From the NCBI GenBank assembly GCA_905182485.1, contig CAJJBO010000016.1, positions 1 through 44,044 on the forward strand: 44,044 bases of DNA. The letters run 5' to 3'. Shown here in pieces: positions 7,344-17,196 of this stretch. The notes beneath the pieces are model-generated. The model had not been told where the DNA came from. It saw nothing but the letters and a program-made list of their open reading frames with translations, and did no database searches. The number at the start of each line of letters is the position of its first letter. Position 1 is the stretch's first letter. A program made the translations under genes and the position numbers. The stretch is from an uncultured Luminiphilus sp. Lineage in GTDB: Bacteria > Pseudomonadota > Gammaproteobacteria > Pseudomonadales > Halieaceae.

Positions 7344-8261
7344 GAGCGCACCACCTCGTACCCGATAAACGCATTGTTTACCCAGTCGTCCACGGCGCGT
7401 TCCTCAGCCTCACGAACGAGCGCGCCTTCTATTTTCAGACTCACCTCTTCCAGCGGCATCGTTCGTTCGGGCTGCACCGCGGCAATGAAGACATAATGCT
7501 GACCAAAAGCCGAGGCAATAGGCCCGACCCAATCACCGGGGGCGGGGTCCAGTGCCGTCAGCTGCTCCGCAAACACCACACCAAACACCCGGCTCATCTG
7601 CTCGGCGCTTTGCAACCTAAAGTCATAGCCCGACAGAAACGGCGCACCCAGTGCTCTCGCCTGCTCGCTGCTCATCTGGTCAACGTCTACCGCCGCGATG
7701 AGTTGGGGCATCTCGTCGGCACGTTCAACTGACAAAAAAACATGACTAAAACTGTAAAGTGGGGGCTCCAACCAACTACTGATGTCGCGCTGATAACGCG
7801 CAGCAATCTCATCTGGTGTGGGCGGTGCAGTGCGCGCCGTCGCCACGATGAGTCGCTCCATGATCTGAACGAGCCGTCGGCGAATCACCTCATCAGTGAG
7901 TGGCAACCGCAGGGCATAGCCTTGCTCGACCAGTGTGGCATCGTCAGCCTGAGTATCCGCATCTAAAAACCGCATATTACGGATGATCCGTTGCTCAATC
8001 GCAGCATCGCGGTACTGCAAACCCCGTTGAAGCGCCTCTCGAAAAAGCAGCTCATCACGCAACTCAGCATCAATAAATCGAGAGAGCACGGTAGGGCTAA
8101 TCTCATCGCGACTGAATTGGCTGTAGTTCTCGAGTCATTGCCTGGAGCCGCGCTGCATTGGGCGGTCCCAGCATCGGCTTGGGCACAGGAAAGGCCCAGC
8201 GACCCGCCGTAAACAGAAATAAACCCAGCACTAAAAAGTGCAGCCAAGGTTTTTTCAACAT
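7340..8261 (-). CDS. Periplasmic parvulin-like peptidyl-prolyl isomerase, frameshifted
   Basis: About 307 residues when joined. The ATG at 8261 opens MLKKPWLHFLVLGLFLFTAG, a membrane anchor or signal. The frame stops near 8110-8120, and a shift restores FSRDEISPTVLSRFIDAELR and the rest, which runs intact to 7340. The body has SurA/PpiC-like features: a helical N-part (ELLFREALQRGL, EQRIIRNMRFL, RRRLVQIMERL) and then YSFSHVFLS, LSGYDFRLQSAEQMSRVFG and WVGPIASAFGQHYVFI, which is a rotamase-type domain. It probably assists folding of an envelope protein, perhaps the HupE-like partner with which it overlaps by four bases. The isomerase active site was not checked residue by residue. Confidence 0.7.
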
Positions 8262-8296
8262 GGTGAGTCCGCTATCCCCAAAACGTGGTCGGCAAT

Positions 8297-8845
8297 TTAA
8301 AAGTAGCTGACAAAAGTATCAAGCGGCTCTACAGGACGCAGTTTCTGCGGCCCTTCCCGGGTGCCCAAATACAGAAAGCCAATCACCTGATCATCCACTG
8401 CGCCCCCTAACGATTCGATCACTGATGGATCGGTCGCATAGCCGCCGGTTCGCCACATGCTGCCAATACCCAGCGCTTCGGCCGCTAATTGCGCCGCAGA
8501 TAGCGCTGCCGCTACCGCATGAGCTTGTTCTTCTCGCGCAATTTTGGGATGCGCGACCGCATGAAGAAGACCGGCAACAGACGAGCGGCGCGCGCAGCGG
8601 CGCGTCCGTGCTTTTTCCAACTTTGCCGGATCATCGACGCCTTTTACGCAGCTCTCACAAACACGTCGCCCAGAGCCTGCCGACGATCACCAGCAACCAC
8701 CACAAAGCCGCCAAGGACGCAAGCGCCCATGGTCTGGCGCGCGCAAGGCCGCTTGAAGAATGGTATTCAGCTCGGCCGCGTCTGGACCGGGGTCAACCAG
8801 TCGAGCGTGGGAGTTTCGGTTGAGTAAGGTGTCAATCGCTGACAT
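8297..8845 (-). CDS. YdjA-like nitroreductase, several frameshifts
   Basis: FMN-dependent nitroreductase family. The ATG at 8845 gives MSAIDTLLNRNSHARLVDPG and LQAALRAPDHGRLRPW, the FMN-binding start typical of YdjA. The reading then has to change frame near 8715 (to FVVVAGDRRQALGDVFV), near 8650 (to KGVDDPAKLEKA) and probably twice between 8570 and 8625, around PLRAPLV. It finishes KIAREEQAHAVAAALSAAQL, ALGIGSMWRTG and the end at 8297. The conserved C-terminal AxxLGxxSMWRTG region is good. At least three indels in a 180-codon gene make it the most damaged of the left half. It lies between fabY and the isomerase on the same strand. Confidence 0.72.
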
Positions 8846-8890
8846 GGGCCTGTGTTCCAAAGGTAACGTACGGGGCAGACAATCTATTAC

Positions 8891-10723
8891 CTAGCCATCG
8901 ATTTGCCAACCCTCTGGAATGACGCCATGCAGTGGGATGGTCTGCTGCCCCAAGGTAATCGACGTGTCTGTCAGAGACACCTCAGCATCCGTCAGCACAC
9001 CCTCGTCGAAATGATACGCCGGTGACCATTCACCCTTGAGCCGCTGCGTTTCGATCGCGCCTTGCGCTGCTTTCACCTTGTCCAGGCGAGCCCGCCATGA
9101 CGTCATCGCGGCAGACCCATGATGTTGCTGTAGTAAGGCTTCTGTTGTGCGCGGGCTCAGCAACGCGGCTATTTTGCGCGATGAAACCTTTCCACATGAT
9201 TTTCCATTCCACAGCGTGATGGGCGCTTTCGGCTCACTCAGTGCGAACGACAAACGCGCGGTTTCCACGTCCGACGCTAAGCCGTCAATCGTGTGGATAC
9301 CGGGTATGATCCCGTGCTGCCAAATCCCGAGGGTTGCCGTGAGTTGGTCACCGGCCGCCGCCGCGAGCGAGTGGCCTACAAAACTCTTGATCGCGGCGAC
9401 TGGCCAGTCTTTGATATCAAATGCCTGGGCCACCCTGCTAAGCAGGGTCGATTCCGTCACCCGGTTCTGCGGCGTGCCGGTACCGTGTGCCTGCACCATC
9501 CCGCCCGCTTGCAAACGCTGACTGCCCAACATGCTGCGCAGCGTGCTCACGGCCTCAGCCATCGTCACATAGTTCCCCGCTCCGGGCCCCGAAATGGATT
9601 TTTTAGCGCCATCCGCTCGCACACTCACGAAAGGCGCACCGGCGAGAATGGGGGCTCCCAGCTCAATCGCTAATGCGTCGTCCATCAAAATCACAACCTG
9701 GGCAGATTCCGCCATCGTGAAGCCACAATTGTCGCCAAAAGGCCTGCAGGCTCTGCGATTATCCGGTTGCTCGGTGTCAGTCTGACCGTCGAGTTGCCGC
9801 AAGCCTTTATCCGTTGCCAGCGCACCCATGGCCAAATAGCCGTCCATCAGTTCGGCATTGACCGGCGCCTCTGCCGCACCGACTATTGCGATGCGAGATC
9901 GACCAGCGCGAATATCATCAATACCAAGCCGAAGGTTGTAGAGAAAAGTGGCGCAAGCACCGAGCGCAGGACCCGTGCGACTCATCGCGCCCAGAATATA
10001 AGCACTGATAAAGTCGCCCGGCATTTCCGCGAAACCCAACGGGCATTGCTTCGAACTCACGCGACGGCCCTGCCAGCGCGATCGCATCATGCCACCATAA
10101 CCCGCGTCGTCTAGCTGCCCCATCGCACTCGACACATAAACGCTGATCGCTTCGGCCGGCACGTTAGCCGCCAAGCTCGGCCAGTCCATGCCCAAATCAG
10201 CCAGCGCATCCGACATCGCAAAAACGGTCATCTGCAGGGCGCGAGGGTGGTTCCTTGACGGGTAGAGTGCCCCCGGATCAAAGCCCGTAGGCAGTTGACC
10301 TGCGCTACTGACCTCGAACTGCCGCGTGCTCGGCAACAGCACTTCGGACTCAGGCTGGAGCGCAAGTCGGACCCGCTTACCCTCCACTGTTTGGGCGCCA
10401 CCCCCAATCACCGTGCCGTCACTCATCGCGCCCGCACTGTACTCAAAGCAGTGATCTGACTGGCCGGCCGCTATCGTCGCTCGCCGATGCCATGGCACGG
10501 CGCGATGATCAAACCAGTCGGCTTCTATCTCTCTGACCAACGTGTGATGACGTATCAGCGAGCTATCTTGCGTTCCCATCATTTGGGCCAAAGCCGATTC
10601 TGTGCCGGCACGATCGTCCGCACTCAGATGGTCCCACACCATCCTGCGGTAAGCATGTCGCCGCGACGTCCGCCCTGCACTGTTGACGCCACCCGCAGCG
10701 ACCATCACCGGCATTCTGAGCAT
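8891..10723 (-). CDS. fabY: FabY-like long beta-ketoacyl-ACP synthase
   Basis: 610 residues, intact. FabY of Pseudomonas (about 634 residues) condenses acetyl-CoA with malonyl-ACP to start fatty-acid synthesis. This protein has the family's N-terminal extension (MVAAGGVNSAGRTSRRHAYR) and a full ketosynthase domain with the Cys-His-His triad: C257 in GPALGACATF, H413 in VQAHGTGTP and H451 in KSFVGHSLAAAAG. A C-terminal part of about 100 residues ends in VIPEGWQIDG. I start at 10723, where GGTGGA lies six bases upstream, rather than at 10798. It is divergent from a GlxA-type regulator, with an inverted repeat between them, so regulation by that protein is plausible. A polyketide-type ketosynthase is less likely. 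Confidence 0.82.
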   Translation of the reverse strand: MLRMPVMVAAGGVNSAGRTSRRHAYRRMVWDHLSADDRAGTESALAQMMGTQDSSLIRHHTLVREIEADWFDHRAVPWHRRATIAAGQSDHCFEYSAGAMSDGTVIGGGAQTVEGKRVRLALQPESEVLLPSTRQFEVSSAGQLPTGFDPGALYPSRNHPRALQMTVFAMSDALADLGMDWPSLAANVPAEAISVYVSSAMGQLDDAGYGGMMRSRWQGRRVSSKQCPLGFAEMPGDFISAYILGAMSRTGPALGACATFLYNLRLGIDDIRAGRSRIAIVGAAEAPVNAELMDGYLAMGALATDKGLRQLDGQTDTEQPDNRRACRPFGDNCGFTMAESAQVVILMDDALAIELGAPILAGAPFVSVRADGAKKSISGPGAGNYVTMAEAVSTLRSMLGSQRLQAGGMVQAHGTGTPQNRVTESTLLSRVAQAFDIKDWPVAAIKSFVGHSLAAAAGDQLTATLGIWQHGIIPGIHTIDGLASDVETARLSFALSEPKAPITLWNGKSCGKVSSRKIAALLSPRTTEALLQQHHGSAAMTSWRARLDKVKAAQGAIETQRLKGEWSPAYHFDEGVLTDAEVSLTDTSITLGQQTIPLHGVIPEGWQIDG

Positions 10724-10800
10724 ATTGCATCCACCCTTTTCATGACCGCCCACCCATCGTGGCCGGACTGTGGCACGCAGTGTACCCTCGACAGACAATT

Positions 10801-10826
10801 AATATATGCGTATACAGTCATATATT
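10801..10826. promoter_or_regulatory. Operator candidate between fabY and the GlxA-type regulator
   Basis: Perfect 8-base arms AATATATG and CATATATT flank a 10-base spacer. The right arm abuts the ATG at 10827 of the regulator, and the element lies 78 bases from the fabY start. The position suits autoregulation and control of fabY; this is inference. Confidence 0.5.
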
Positions 10827-11841
10827 ATGCGTAAAAAGACAAACCAGACGGCCTCTTTTCGCGTTGCAGCGCTGCTCCATGAGGATATTTTGGCCTCCTC
10901 CATTACGCTCCCCATGGAAATATTGGCGGGTGCCTGCACAAGCGCTTGGCCGCGGTGCTCAGCAGTCGCTGAGCTTTCAGTGTTTCAGCGATCAAGGGGG
11001 GCCGCTCACATTACAAAGTGGACTCACCGTATTGACCGAGTCATTCGATGCCCTCACCGAAGCGGATCTATTGATCATCCCAGCGATCTGGAGGCAGCCG
11101 CATCGTGTGCTGCAAAAAAACCCAAGACACATCGCGGTGATCACTCAACACCTGAGCAAACGAGGGCTCACGGTCAGTATTGGGTCGGGTAGCTTTTTAC
11201 TGGCCGCCACAGGGCAAATGAATGGGCGCTCAGCCACGACACACTGGCACTGGTTTGATCACTTCAAAAAGCGCTATCCGCTGGTGCAACTAGAACGCGA
11301 GCAGCTGATCACACAATCGGACCAGGTATTCTGTGTCAGCAGCGTCAATTCTGTTGCTGACCTCATGGTCTATTTATGCGGCCAAATTTTTTCACCGCGC
11401 GTGGCGCGCCACATCGAGAATCAATTTTCGCCCGAAATTCGTCAGCGCTTCTCGCCCTCTCCAGTCGGTGCACCGAGGGACTTGCACGGCGATGAGTTAA
11501 TCGTCGATGCGCAAATCGAGATCAGCAGAGATCTTCGATCGGTCATGCCGTTACAAGACATGGCGCAAAAGCTAGGCGTCAGTGCACGAACCCTCGCGCG
11601 ACGCTTTAGTGCCGCCACCGGCGTGTCAATGACCGAGTATCGCCAGCAACGGCGGTTAGATGAAGCGCAAGCGCTGCTCCGCCGGACCAATTTATCCATC
11701 ATGGAAATAGGCCATGCGGTGGGCCTGACGGATGCCTCGCATTTCACCCGCATGTTCCGAGAACAAACCGGATTGACGCCAAGCGGTTATCGCATCGCGG
11801 TTCGCGAAAAAGCCTTCGCGCCACATCCCCCATCAGACTGA
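10827..11841 (+). CDS. GlxA-family (DJ-1/PfpI + AraC) regulator, frameshifted
   Basis: About 337 residues. The N-terminal part is DJ-1/PfpI-like (FRVAALLHEDILASSITLPM; LTLQSGLTVLTESFD; EADLLIIPAIW; VSIGSGSFLLAATG), although the usual Cys is replaced by Ser in IGSGSF. The C-terminal AraC domain has both helix-turn-helix motifs: LQDMAQKLGVSARTLARRFS, then SIMEIGHAVGLTDASHFTRM, followed by the family signature TGLTPSGYR. The start frame (ATG 10827) runs to about 10945-10960 and must shift to reach ALGRGAQQSLSFQCFS and the rest. It is divergent from fabY and followed by the thiolase 62 bases downstream. It is likely a ligand-responsive activator of one or both neighbours. Confidence 0.82.
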
Positions 11842-11903
11842 ACTTGCAGGGCCGCCACAGTTCGGGCTAAATGCCCAGCCCTGCGTTATTTGAGACCGAG
11901 ACC

Positions 11904-13078
11904 ATGGCTGACGTAATGATCATTAACGGTGCCCGCACCCCAATGGGTGCACTTTTGGGCGACTTAGCTGACGCATCAGCGACCGAGCTCGGTACCAGCG
12001 CCATTGCTGCGACGCTCGCCAACACCCAAGTACCTGCTGCGGCCATTGATGAGGTCTTCATGGGCTGCGTGCTCCCCGCGGGGCTCAAGCAATGCCCGGC
12101 TCGGCAAGCCATGTTGGCGGCGGGCATCCCTGATACGACAGGCGCCGTCACCGTCAATAAGGCCTGCGGCAGTGGCATGCAAGCCACGATCTTTGCCGCG
12201 GACAGCATTACCGCCGGCACCAATCAACTGGTGATCAGTGGCGGGCTAGAGAGCATGTCTAATGCGCCACAGGTGCTGCTGACCGGCCGCAAGGGACAGC
12301 GTCTTGGACACACCAAACTCTACGATCACATGTTTATCGATGGTCTTGAAGATGCCTACACTGGCGCCGCGATGGGCACCTTTGCGCAAAAAACCGCAGA
12401 CGAGCATGGTCTGACCCGAGAGGGCATGGATGCTTTTGCCATTGAAAGTCTGACCGAGCGCAGCGAGCGATCGATAACGGGCTTAATCAGAAAGAAATTG
12501 CCCCGGTGACGATTCGCACCCGCCGCGGAGAGCGTACGGTCTCTGTCGACGAACAGCCCCACAAAGCAAACCTCGAAAAAATCCCCCAGTTGCGGGCGGC
12601 ATTTGCCGAGAAAGGCACGATTACGCCCGCCAATTCGAGCTCCATTTCGGATGGCGCCAGTGCATTGCTATTGGCCAGTGAGGCAGCAGTCGAAGCGCAT
12701 GGCTTGACGGCCAGAGCGCGCATCGTGGCGCATTCTCGCAATAGTTTAGCACCAGAAGCTTTCACGCTTGCGCCCATTGGTGCGGCTGAAGACGTTCTCG
12801 CTAAAGCGGGTTGGACCGTCGCAGACGTCGACTTGTGGGAGATCAACGAAGCCTTTGCCATGGTCACGATGCTGACTATGGATGCACTAAAACTCGACCC
12901 AGCCTGCGTCAACGTCCACGGTGGCGCCTGCGCCCAGGGACACCCCATTGGCTCAACGGGCTCCCGCATTATCGTGACGCTGATGCATGCCCTCGAGCAT
13001 TACGGCAAAAAGCGCGGTGTCGCCGCCCTTTGCATCGGTGGTGGTGAGGCCACCGCTGTCGCGATCGAACTCGTCTAA
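11904..13078 (+). CDS. Acetyl-CoA acetyltransferase-type thiolase, frameshifted
   Basis: About 390 residues, the normal length. Thiolases make or cleave beta-ketoacyl-CoA. Catalytic residues are all visible: C88 in [12 protein letters not shown], the NEAFAM motif, the His of [10 protein letters not shown] (within [11 protein letters not shown]), and the second Cys in [11 protein letters not shown]. The frame breaks at about 12455-12475, and the other frame resumes [17 protein letters not shown]. The ATG at 11904 fits the family start ([14 protein letters not shown]). It is followed after 21 bases by ribB on the same strand. It may serve short-chain beta-oxidation or acetoacetyl-CoA formation. 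Confidence 0.9.
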
Positions 13079-13099
13079 GCCCGGCGCGAAGAGACCATT

Positions 13100-14215
13100 A
13101 TGCTGAGTGATATCCCAACGCTACTCGACGATATCGGCGCTGGCCGCATGGTCATCCTCATGGATGATGAGGATCGAGAGAACGAGGGCGACCTCATCAT
13201 TGCGGCGGAGAAAGTCACGCCGGAAATCATCAATTTTTTCGCGGCCGAAGCCTGCGGCTTAATTTGCATGCCGATCACTGCAGAGCGCGCGCGTCAACTC
13301 AATCTCCCGTTGATGGTGCGCGATAATCGCTCACAGCATGAGACCAACTTCACGATCTCGATTGACGCGACTGAGCAAATCAGCCCGGGCGTCAGCGCAG
13401 CACAGCGCGCACATACCATTTTGCAGGCAGTCGCTGAGAGCGCCACGCCTCGCGATATCACGCAGCCGGGGCATATTTTCCCACTAGTAGCCAAACCCGG
13501 CGGCGTCCTCAAGCGCGCGGGCCACACCGAGGCTGGCGTCGACCTTGCCAGAATGGCCGGGCTAGCACCCGCTGCCGTGATCGTTGAGATTATGAATCCT
13601 GATGGCACCATGGCACGGCGACCTCAACTCGAGGTCTTCGCAAAAGCGCACCAGCTGAATATGGGCACGATTGCCGACCTCATTGAGTATCGGTCGCTGC
13701 ACGAACAGTCAATTGAGCTCCACAGTGAGGATTCAGTGCACACCGAGTGGGGATTATTTCGACTCCACACCTTTCGAGATCTGCTGGACGATACCCTGCA
13801 CTTTGCCCTCACTCTGGGTAATTTGCTGGAGGCTGGTTCAGTGCCCGTGCGAGTGCAACCCGTTAATACCCTGAGAGATCTGTTGGGCACCCAACTGGGC
13901 ATGGATCAACCCTCGGGATGGTCTTATCGCGCAGCGATGGCGCACGTCGCCCAACGAGGGTGCGGCGCAGTGGTGTTGCTCGGAGGCACTGAGACGCCCG
14001 CCACCATCCTCGAAGATTTGGGGCAACTACTCCACGCCGAGCAACGCCCAGCACCACCTCAAAATTACCGGCTGATTGGCACCGGCGCGCAAATTCTCAG
14101 GCATCTGGGGCTGAGCGACTTACAGCTGATGTCGGCACCGCTGCACTTTAACGCCCTGTCGGGCTTTAATCTCAACATTACCGAGTTCTTACCTGCACCG
14201 CGCGACGACGCTTAG
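13100..14215 (+). CDS. ribB: RibB-type dihydroxybutanone-phosphate synthase with degenerate RibA domain
   Basis: 371 residues, intact. The N-terminal half is a complete 3,4-dihydroxy-2-butanone 4-phosphate synthase: [34 protein letters not shown] and [14 protein letters not shown]. It makes the four-carbon precursor of riboflavin from ribulose 5-phosphate. The C-terminal half aligns in layout with GTP cyclohydrolase II but lacks the GECLTGD-type Zn-binding Cys cluster, so it should be catalytically dead, as in many proteobacterial RibBA-like proteins. It follows the thiolase by 21 bases and is not in a rib operon. A second, housekeeping copy may exist elsewhere. GAAGAG precedes the ATG. Confidence 0.9.
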   Translation: MLSDIPTLLDDIGAGRMVILMDDEDRENEGDLIIAAEKVTPEIINFFAAEACGLICMPITAERARQLNLPLMVRDNRSQHETNFTISIDATEQISPGVSAAQRAHTILQAVAESATPRDITQPGHIFPLVAKPGGVLKRAGHTEAGVDLARMAGLAPAAVIVEIMNPDGTMARRPQLEVFAKAHQLNMGTIADLIEYRSLHEQSIELHSEDSVHTEWGLFRLHTFRDLLDDTLHFALTLGNLLEAGSVPVRVQPVNTLRDLLGTQLGMDQPSGWSYRAAMAHVAQRGCGAVVLLGGTETPATILEDLGQLLHAEQRPAPPQNYRLIGTGAQILRHLGLSDLQLMSAPLHFNALSGFNLNITEFLPAPRDDA

Positions 14216-14300
14216 CAGTTCATTCATGGTGGCGGCAAGCAGTGCCGATACACCCAACGAACGCCACAGCGAGGAAGCGGCTGCAATCAAATCGCCGGGG

Positions 14301-14981
14301 TCACTCGTGAAACGTAACCGCGTCGCGCAAGGCGGCCCGTTCTGTTTGCACCTGATTCACCGGGGCCTCTGTCGGATAGCCAAACGACAAACCGAACATC
14401 AGCTTTTCGTGATCGCCCAAGCCCAAGGCAGGTCGGATCACATTGGCCATAAAGCCCAAGGACGTTTGCGGGCAGGATCCTAATCCATGCGCTACCAAAC
14501 CCAGCATCACGGTTTGCGCATACATCCCAAGATCGCAGGCCTCGCGCAGACCGAACTGTGAAGGCAGGGTAAAAAAAGCAACGGCGGGCGCATCGAAGAA
14601 CGTAAAGTTGCGCATGAACCAGTTATTGCGTGCGGCCTTTTCGTCTCGACTGATGCCCAACGCATCGTATAACGCCGTCGCCGAAGCGTACTGGCGCTCC
14701 TTATACACACCGTCGTACTGGCCGTCGTAAGGAAAATCGAGCGCGATGTCACCCGCCGCGAATTTCGCCGGCAGCTCAGTGCGAAGTTGCTCCAACGTCT
14801 CGCCAGTGACGACGTGAACAAACCATGGCTGGGTATTACAGTTGCTGGGTGCACGCTGGGCATTACACATAACGGCTTCAATCACTTCACGCGGGACGGG
14901 GTCCGGCTTGAAATCTCGAGTGGAGCGGCGTCGGTCGACAAGTTTCTGAAACAGCTCACCAAGGCCTGCAGCATCATTCAT
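14301..14981 (-). CDS. Nitroreductase family FMN oxidoreductase
   Basis: 226 residues, intact. It is an FMN-dependent NAD(P)H oxidoreductase of the NfsB/BluB-like superfamily. Signatures are RRRSTRDFKPDPVPREVIE (FMN phosphate contacts), NAQRAPSNCNTQPWFVHVV and GLVAHGLGSCPQTSL, with a C-terminal FGLSFGYP. Substrates in this superfamily include nitroaromatics, quinones and enones, and none can be assigned here. The gene is convergent with ribB (about 85 bases between ends, no clear terminator) and on the same strand as the S41 peptidase, which is upstream of it. Unlike the nitroreductase at 8.3-8.8 kb it shows no frame break. Confidence 0.88.
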   Translation of the reverse strand: MNDAAGLGELFQKLVDRRRSTRDFKPDPVPREVIEAVMCNAQRAPSNCNTQPWFVHVVTGETLEQLRTELPAKFAAGDIALDFPYDGQYDGVYKERQYASATALYDALGISRDEKAARNNWFMRNFTFFDAPAVAFFTLPSQFGLREACDLGMYAQTVMLGLVAHGLGSCPQTSLGFMANVIRPALGLGDHEKLMFGLSFGYPTEAPVNQVQTERAALRDAVTFHE

Positions 14982-15053
14982 TATTGTTTAGTCCTATTCC
15001 GACCTGCTCGACCGTTATGTCTATTCCCATCAAAGAGCCATTCAGAAATGGCG

Positions 15054-16561
15054 CTATCGGAGATTATCATCCCTTCGCTCTGGAATATATTCCGCAGCCA
15101 GCCAAGGAGCCAGTCCGGCTCTCAGCCTCGCCTGCGGCGAAGATCGACTGGCAGAGACCGCTTGAGGACAAGCCCCATCGGCAAACCAATTCAGCGCCGT
15201 GGCGACGAGGGTTTCCTCCGGGTCTCCCAGCGCACTAAAAATATCGTCCTTGGCTGAACACAGCGTAAATCGACCCGTCCCGTCTAGCCCCAGCTGGTGA
15301 TAGCCACCCTGGTTCTCGCCGTTGACAAGCTCAAACGCCGTCAGTCGCAAAGCGACATCACAGTCAGCACGTTCGAGGCCTGCGATGGCCGCATGCATAT
15401 CCCAGCGTCCCTGACCAACCTGCTTACCGTAGGTATTCTCTCCAATCATCACAGCCTCAACATGCGGATCCAGACCATTAATTACCAGCTCACTGGCAGA
15501 GGCCGTATAGCGAGAGGTAATAAACGCGATACGCAGGGGCGAAAACGTCTCGGGCAACTCGTCAAAGAGACCCCAATAACCGGTATCCTCATTAAAATCG
15601 GGATGAAGATCGTTGACCTGAATCTTATAGGAGGGATCACCCGTCGCCGTCATGCCCCCAATAAATCCATCATGGTATCGGCCACCCTTAACAGACCGCC
15701 TCCGTTATAGCGAAGATCGATAATAAGGTCTGTGACACTCGCCTCTTTAAACAACTGAGTCGCGTCAGCGAGAGATGAAAAGCCCTCCGCGGGCGTGATG
15801 GCCGCATCAATAAATTGGCGAAGGTGCAGGTACCCCACCGGCGACAGACCAGAGCGTTCGATTAGGAGCGGTTCGCCCGCCAACGCCGGCGGGGCAAGCT
15901 CAGCTTTGGCTACCGTGAGCTCTGTGACCGCTCCGGTCTGCAGGAATCGGAAGTCTCGAACCACCCCCACTTCCCGCGGACCAAAAATCTCTTCATTGGT
16001 GGCCTCGCGATCACTCAGGGCCTCAAGCGTTTCAAATTCTTGACCCGTATTGACGGCGATCAGCTCCATTCCCCTTCGCACACCCGCCGCCCAGGCTGGC
16101 CCGCTTTCAAACACGTCGATGATAAACAGGCGAGCACCCTCTGAAGCCGTACGAAAACCAAAACCCACGTAAGCTCCTGAGCCAATACTGGTTTCGTCTT
16201 CGGTAATCGTTGTCATATACGAAAAACCGCGATCGCGACCTTCGTTGATCAGTGGCTGCAGACGAGCATCGAGATACGCTTGCGCTGAGTCATACTCAGA
16301 CTTATCCACGGTCGCCATTTCGTCGTACCAGAGGTACCAGCTGTCGGTAACGGCCTCAACAAAATCGATTTGAGTGGGCACTTCACACGCATCAGTCAAA
16401 TCAATATCGCCGGAACTGTCTTCTCCGGCACCATTGCCGTCTGGCGGCGCAGGGGTTGGGGGTGGAGCTGGCTGAGGAGCAGCACTCCCGCCTCCCCCTC
16501 CGCCACATGCCACGAGTAGTAGCGCAAGCAACACGGTTACGGTCCAATTGATAACGTGCAT
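15054..16561 (-). CDS. S41 (CtpA/Tsp-like) peptidase lipoprotein, one frameshift
   Basis: About 500 residues. A lipobox (LLALLLVACGG) is followed by a Gly/Pro-rich linker, a PDZ-like region (GARLFIIDVFESGPAWAAGV) and the S41 core: DLRYNGGGLL, then TSRYTASASELVI with the nucleophile Ser, and GENTYGKQVGQ with the Lys of the Ser-Lys dyad. The C-terminal part has a conserved Cys pair (ADCDVAL, FTLCSAK) and ends ERRDDNLR. The frame breaks at a G-run at 15650-15660: five G are present where six would restore LLGGMTATG. It probably processes or degrades periplasmic proteins. The gene is divergent from the catabolic operon that begins at 16774. Confidence 0.85.
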
Positions 16562-16700
16562 CCTTTCATCGATATCTCGGCGATAACCTTAACATTACCG
16601 ACTTATGGCAATGATGCCCACCATCGTCAGCGTGCCGCCGAGATCAAGGCTCTAGAAACGGTTGATCCTCACGGGTGTGATGGCCTACAGTGCATAATGG

Positions 16701-16715
16701 CTTGTTCTAAACAAG
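16701..16715. promoter_or_regulatory. Palindrome CTTGTT-CTA-AACAAG, operator candidate
   Basis: A perfect 6-3-6 palindrome in the 212-base divergent region between the S41 gene and the ligase operon, 59 bases before the first operon start. The position is suitable for a TetR- or MarR-type repressor, but no such regulator is encoded nearby. Confidence 0.4.
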
Positions 16716-16773
16716 TAAACAGCGCTCACTGCGCCAAACAGAAGCATAACGCTACCTTCTAAGGGGTCACATC

Positions 16774-17187
16774 ATGCCATCAGTCGAAGACCGATTCGCC
16801 ATCTCTGAGTTACTCACTCGCATGGCCTATTACTATGACGAGGGCCTCCTCGATCACCTCGAAGCCAGTTTCTCTCCCGATGCCGTCATGAGCATGCAGA
16901 TCGCCGGTGGTGACGTCGTCGGTCCTTTTCAGGGTCGAGAAAACATTATGACGCTCTACCGCGATGCCAAATCGACACAAACTGATGTGCGCCGTCATGA
17001 CATCACCAATGTTTTTTTTGATGTGACTGATGGCGTCATCAGTACGACGTCCTATCTGACGCTCTTTGCTACCGAACATGGCGAGACAAAACTACTCACT
17101 ACTGGCGTCTATCGCGACATCGTCGAACAGAGCGAGGGCACCTGGCGGGTCGTAAAACGCCACATTGACCTCGACAGCGGCTATTGA
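16774..17187 (+). CDS. SnoaL/NTF2-like protein
   Basis: 137 residues. A cone-shaped alpha+beta barrel of the nuclear transport factor 2 superfamily is indicated by DRFAISELLTRMAYYYDEGL, FSPDAVMSM, GRENIMTLYRD, RRHDITNVFFDV and WRVVKRHIDLDSG. Members include steroid delta-isomerases, dehydratases and hydroxylase beta subunits, so a role as isomerase or dehydratase on the substrate of the operon is possible. AAGGGG stands upstream of the ATG at a normal distance. It is the first gene of a compact plus-strand operon, with the ligase following after nine bases. Confidence 0.8.
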   Translation: MPSVEDRFAISELLTRMAYYYDEGLLDHLEASFSPDAVMSMQIAGGDVVGPFQGRENIMTLYRDAKSTQTDVRRHDITNVFFDVTDGVISTTSYLTLFATEHGETKLLTTGVYRDIVEQSEGTWRVVKRHIDLDSGY

Positions 17188-17196
17188 GGCGCTGAC

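Noticed and set aside
7963..8247. 94-codon minus-strand open frame beginning MAALFSAGFISVYGGSL
   Set aside because: It is a shifted frame over the true N-terminus of the parvulin-like gene; the MLKKPWLHFLVLG frame beside it has a proper membrane anchor.
11904..14215. Programmed frameshift in the thiolase gene
   Set aside because: No slippery heptamer or pseudoknot was seen at 12455-12475 and many unrelated genes show similar breaks, so an indel is simpler.
16556..16762. 68-codon plus-strand open frame before the NTF2-like gene
   Set aside because: It lies in the divergent promoter region, has no ribosome site and no protein character.
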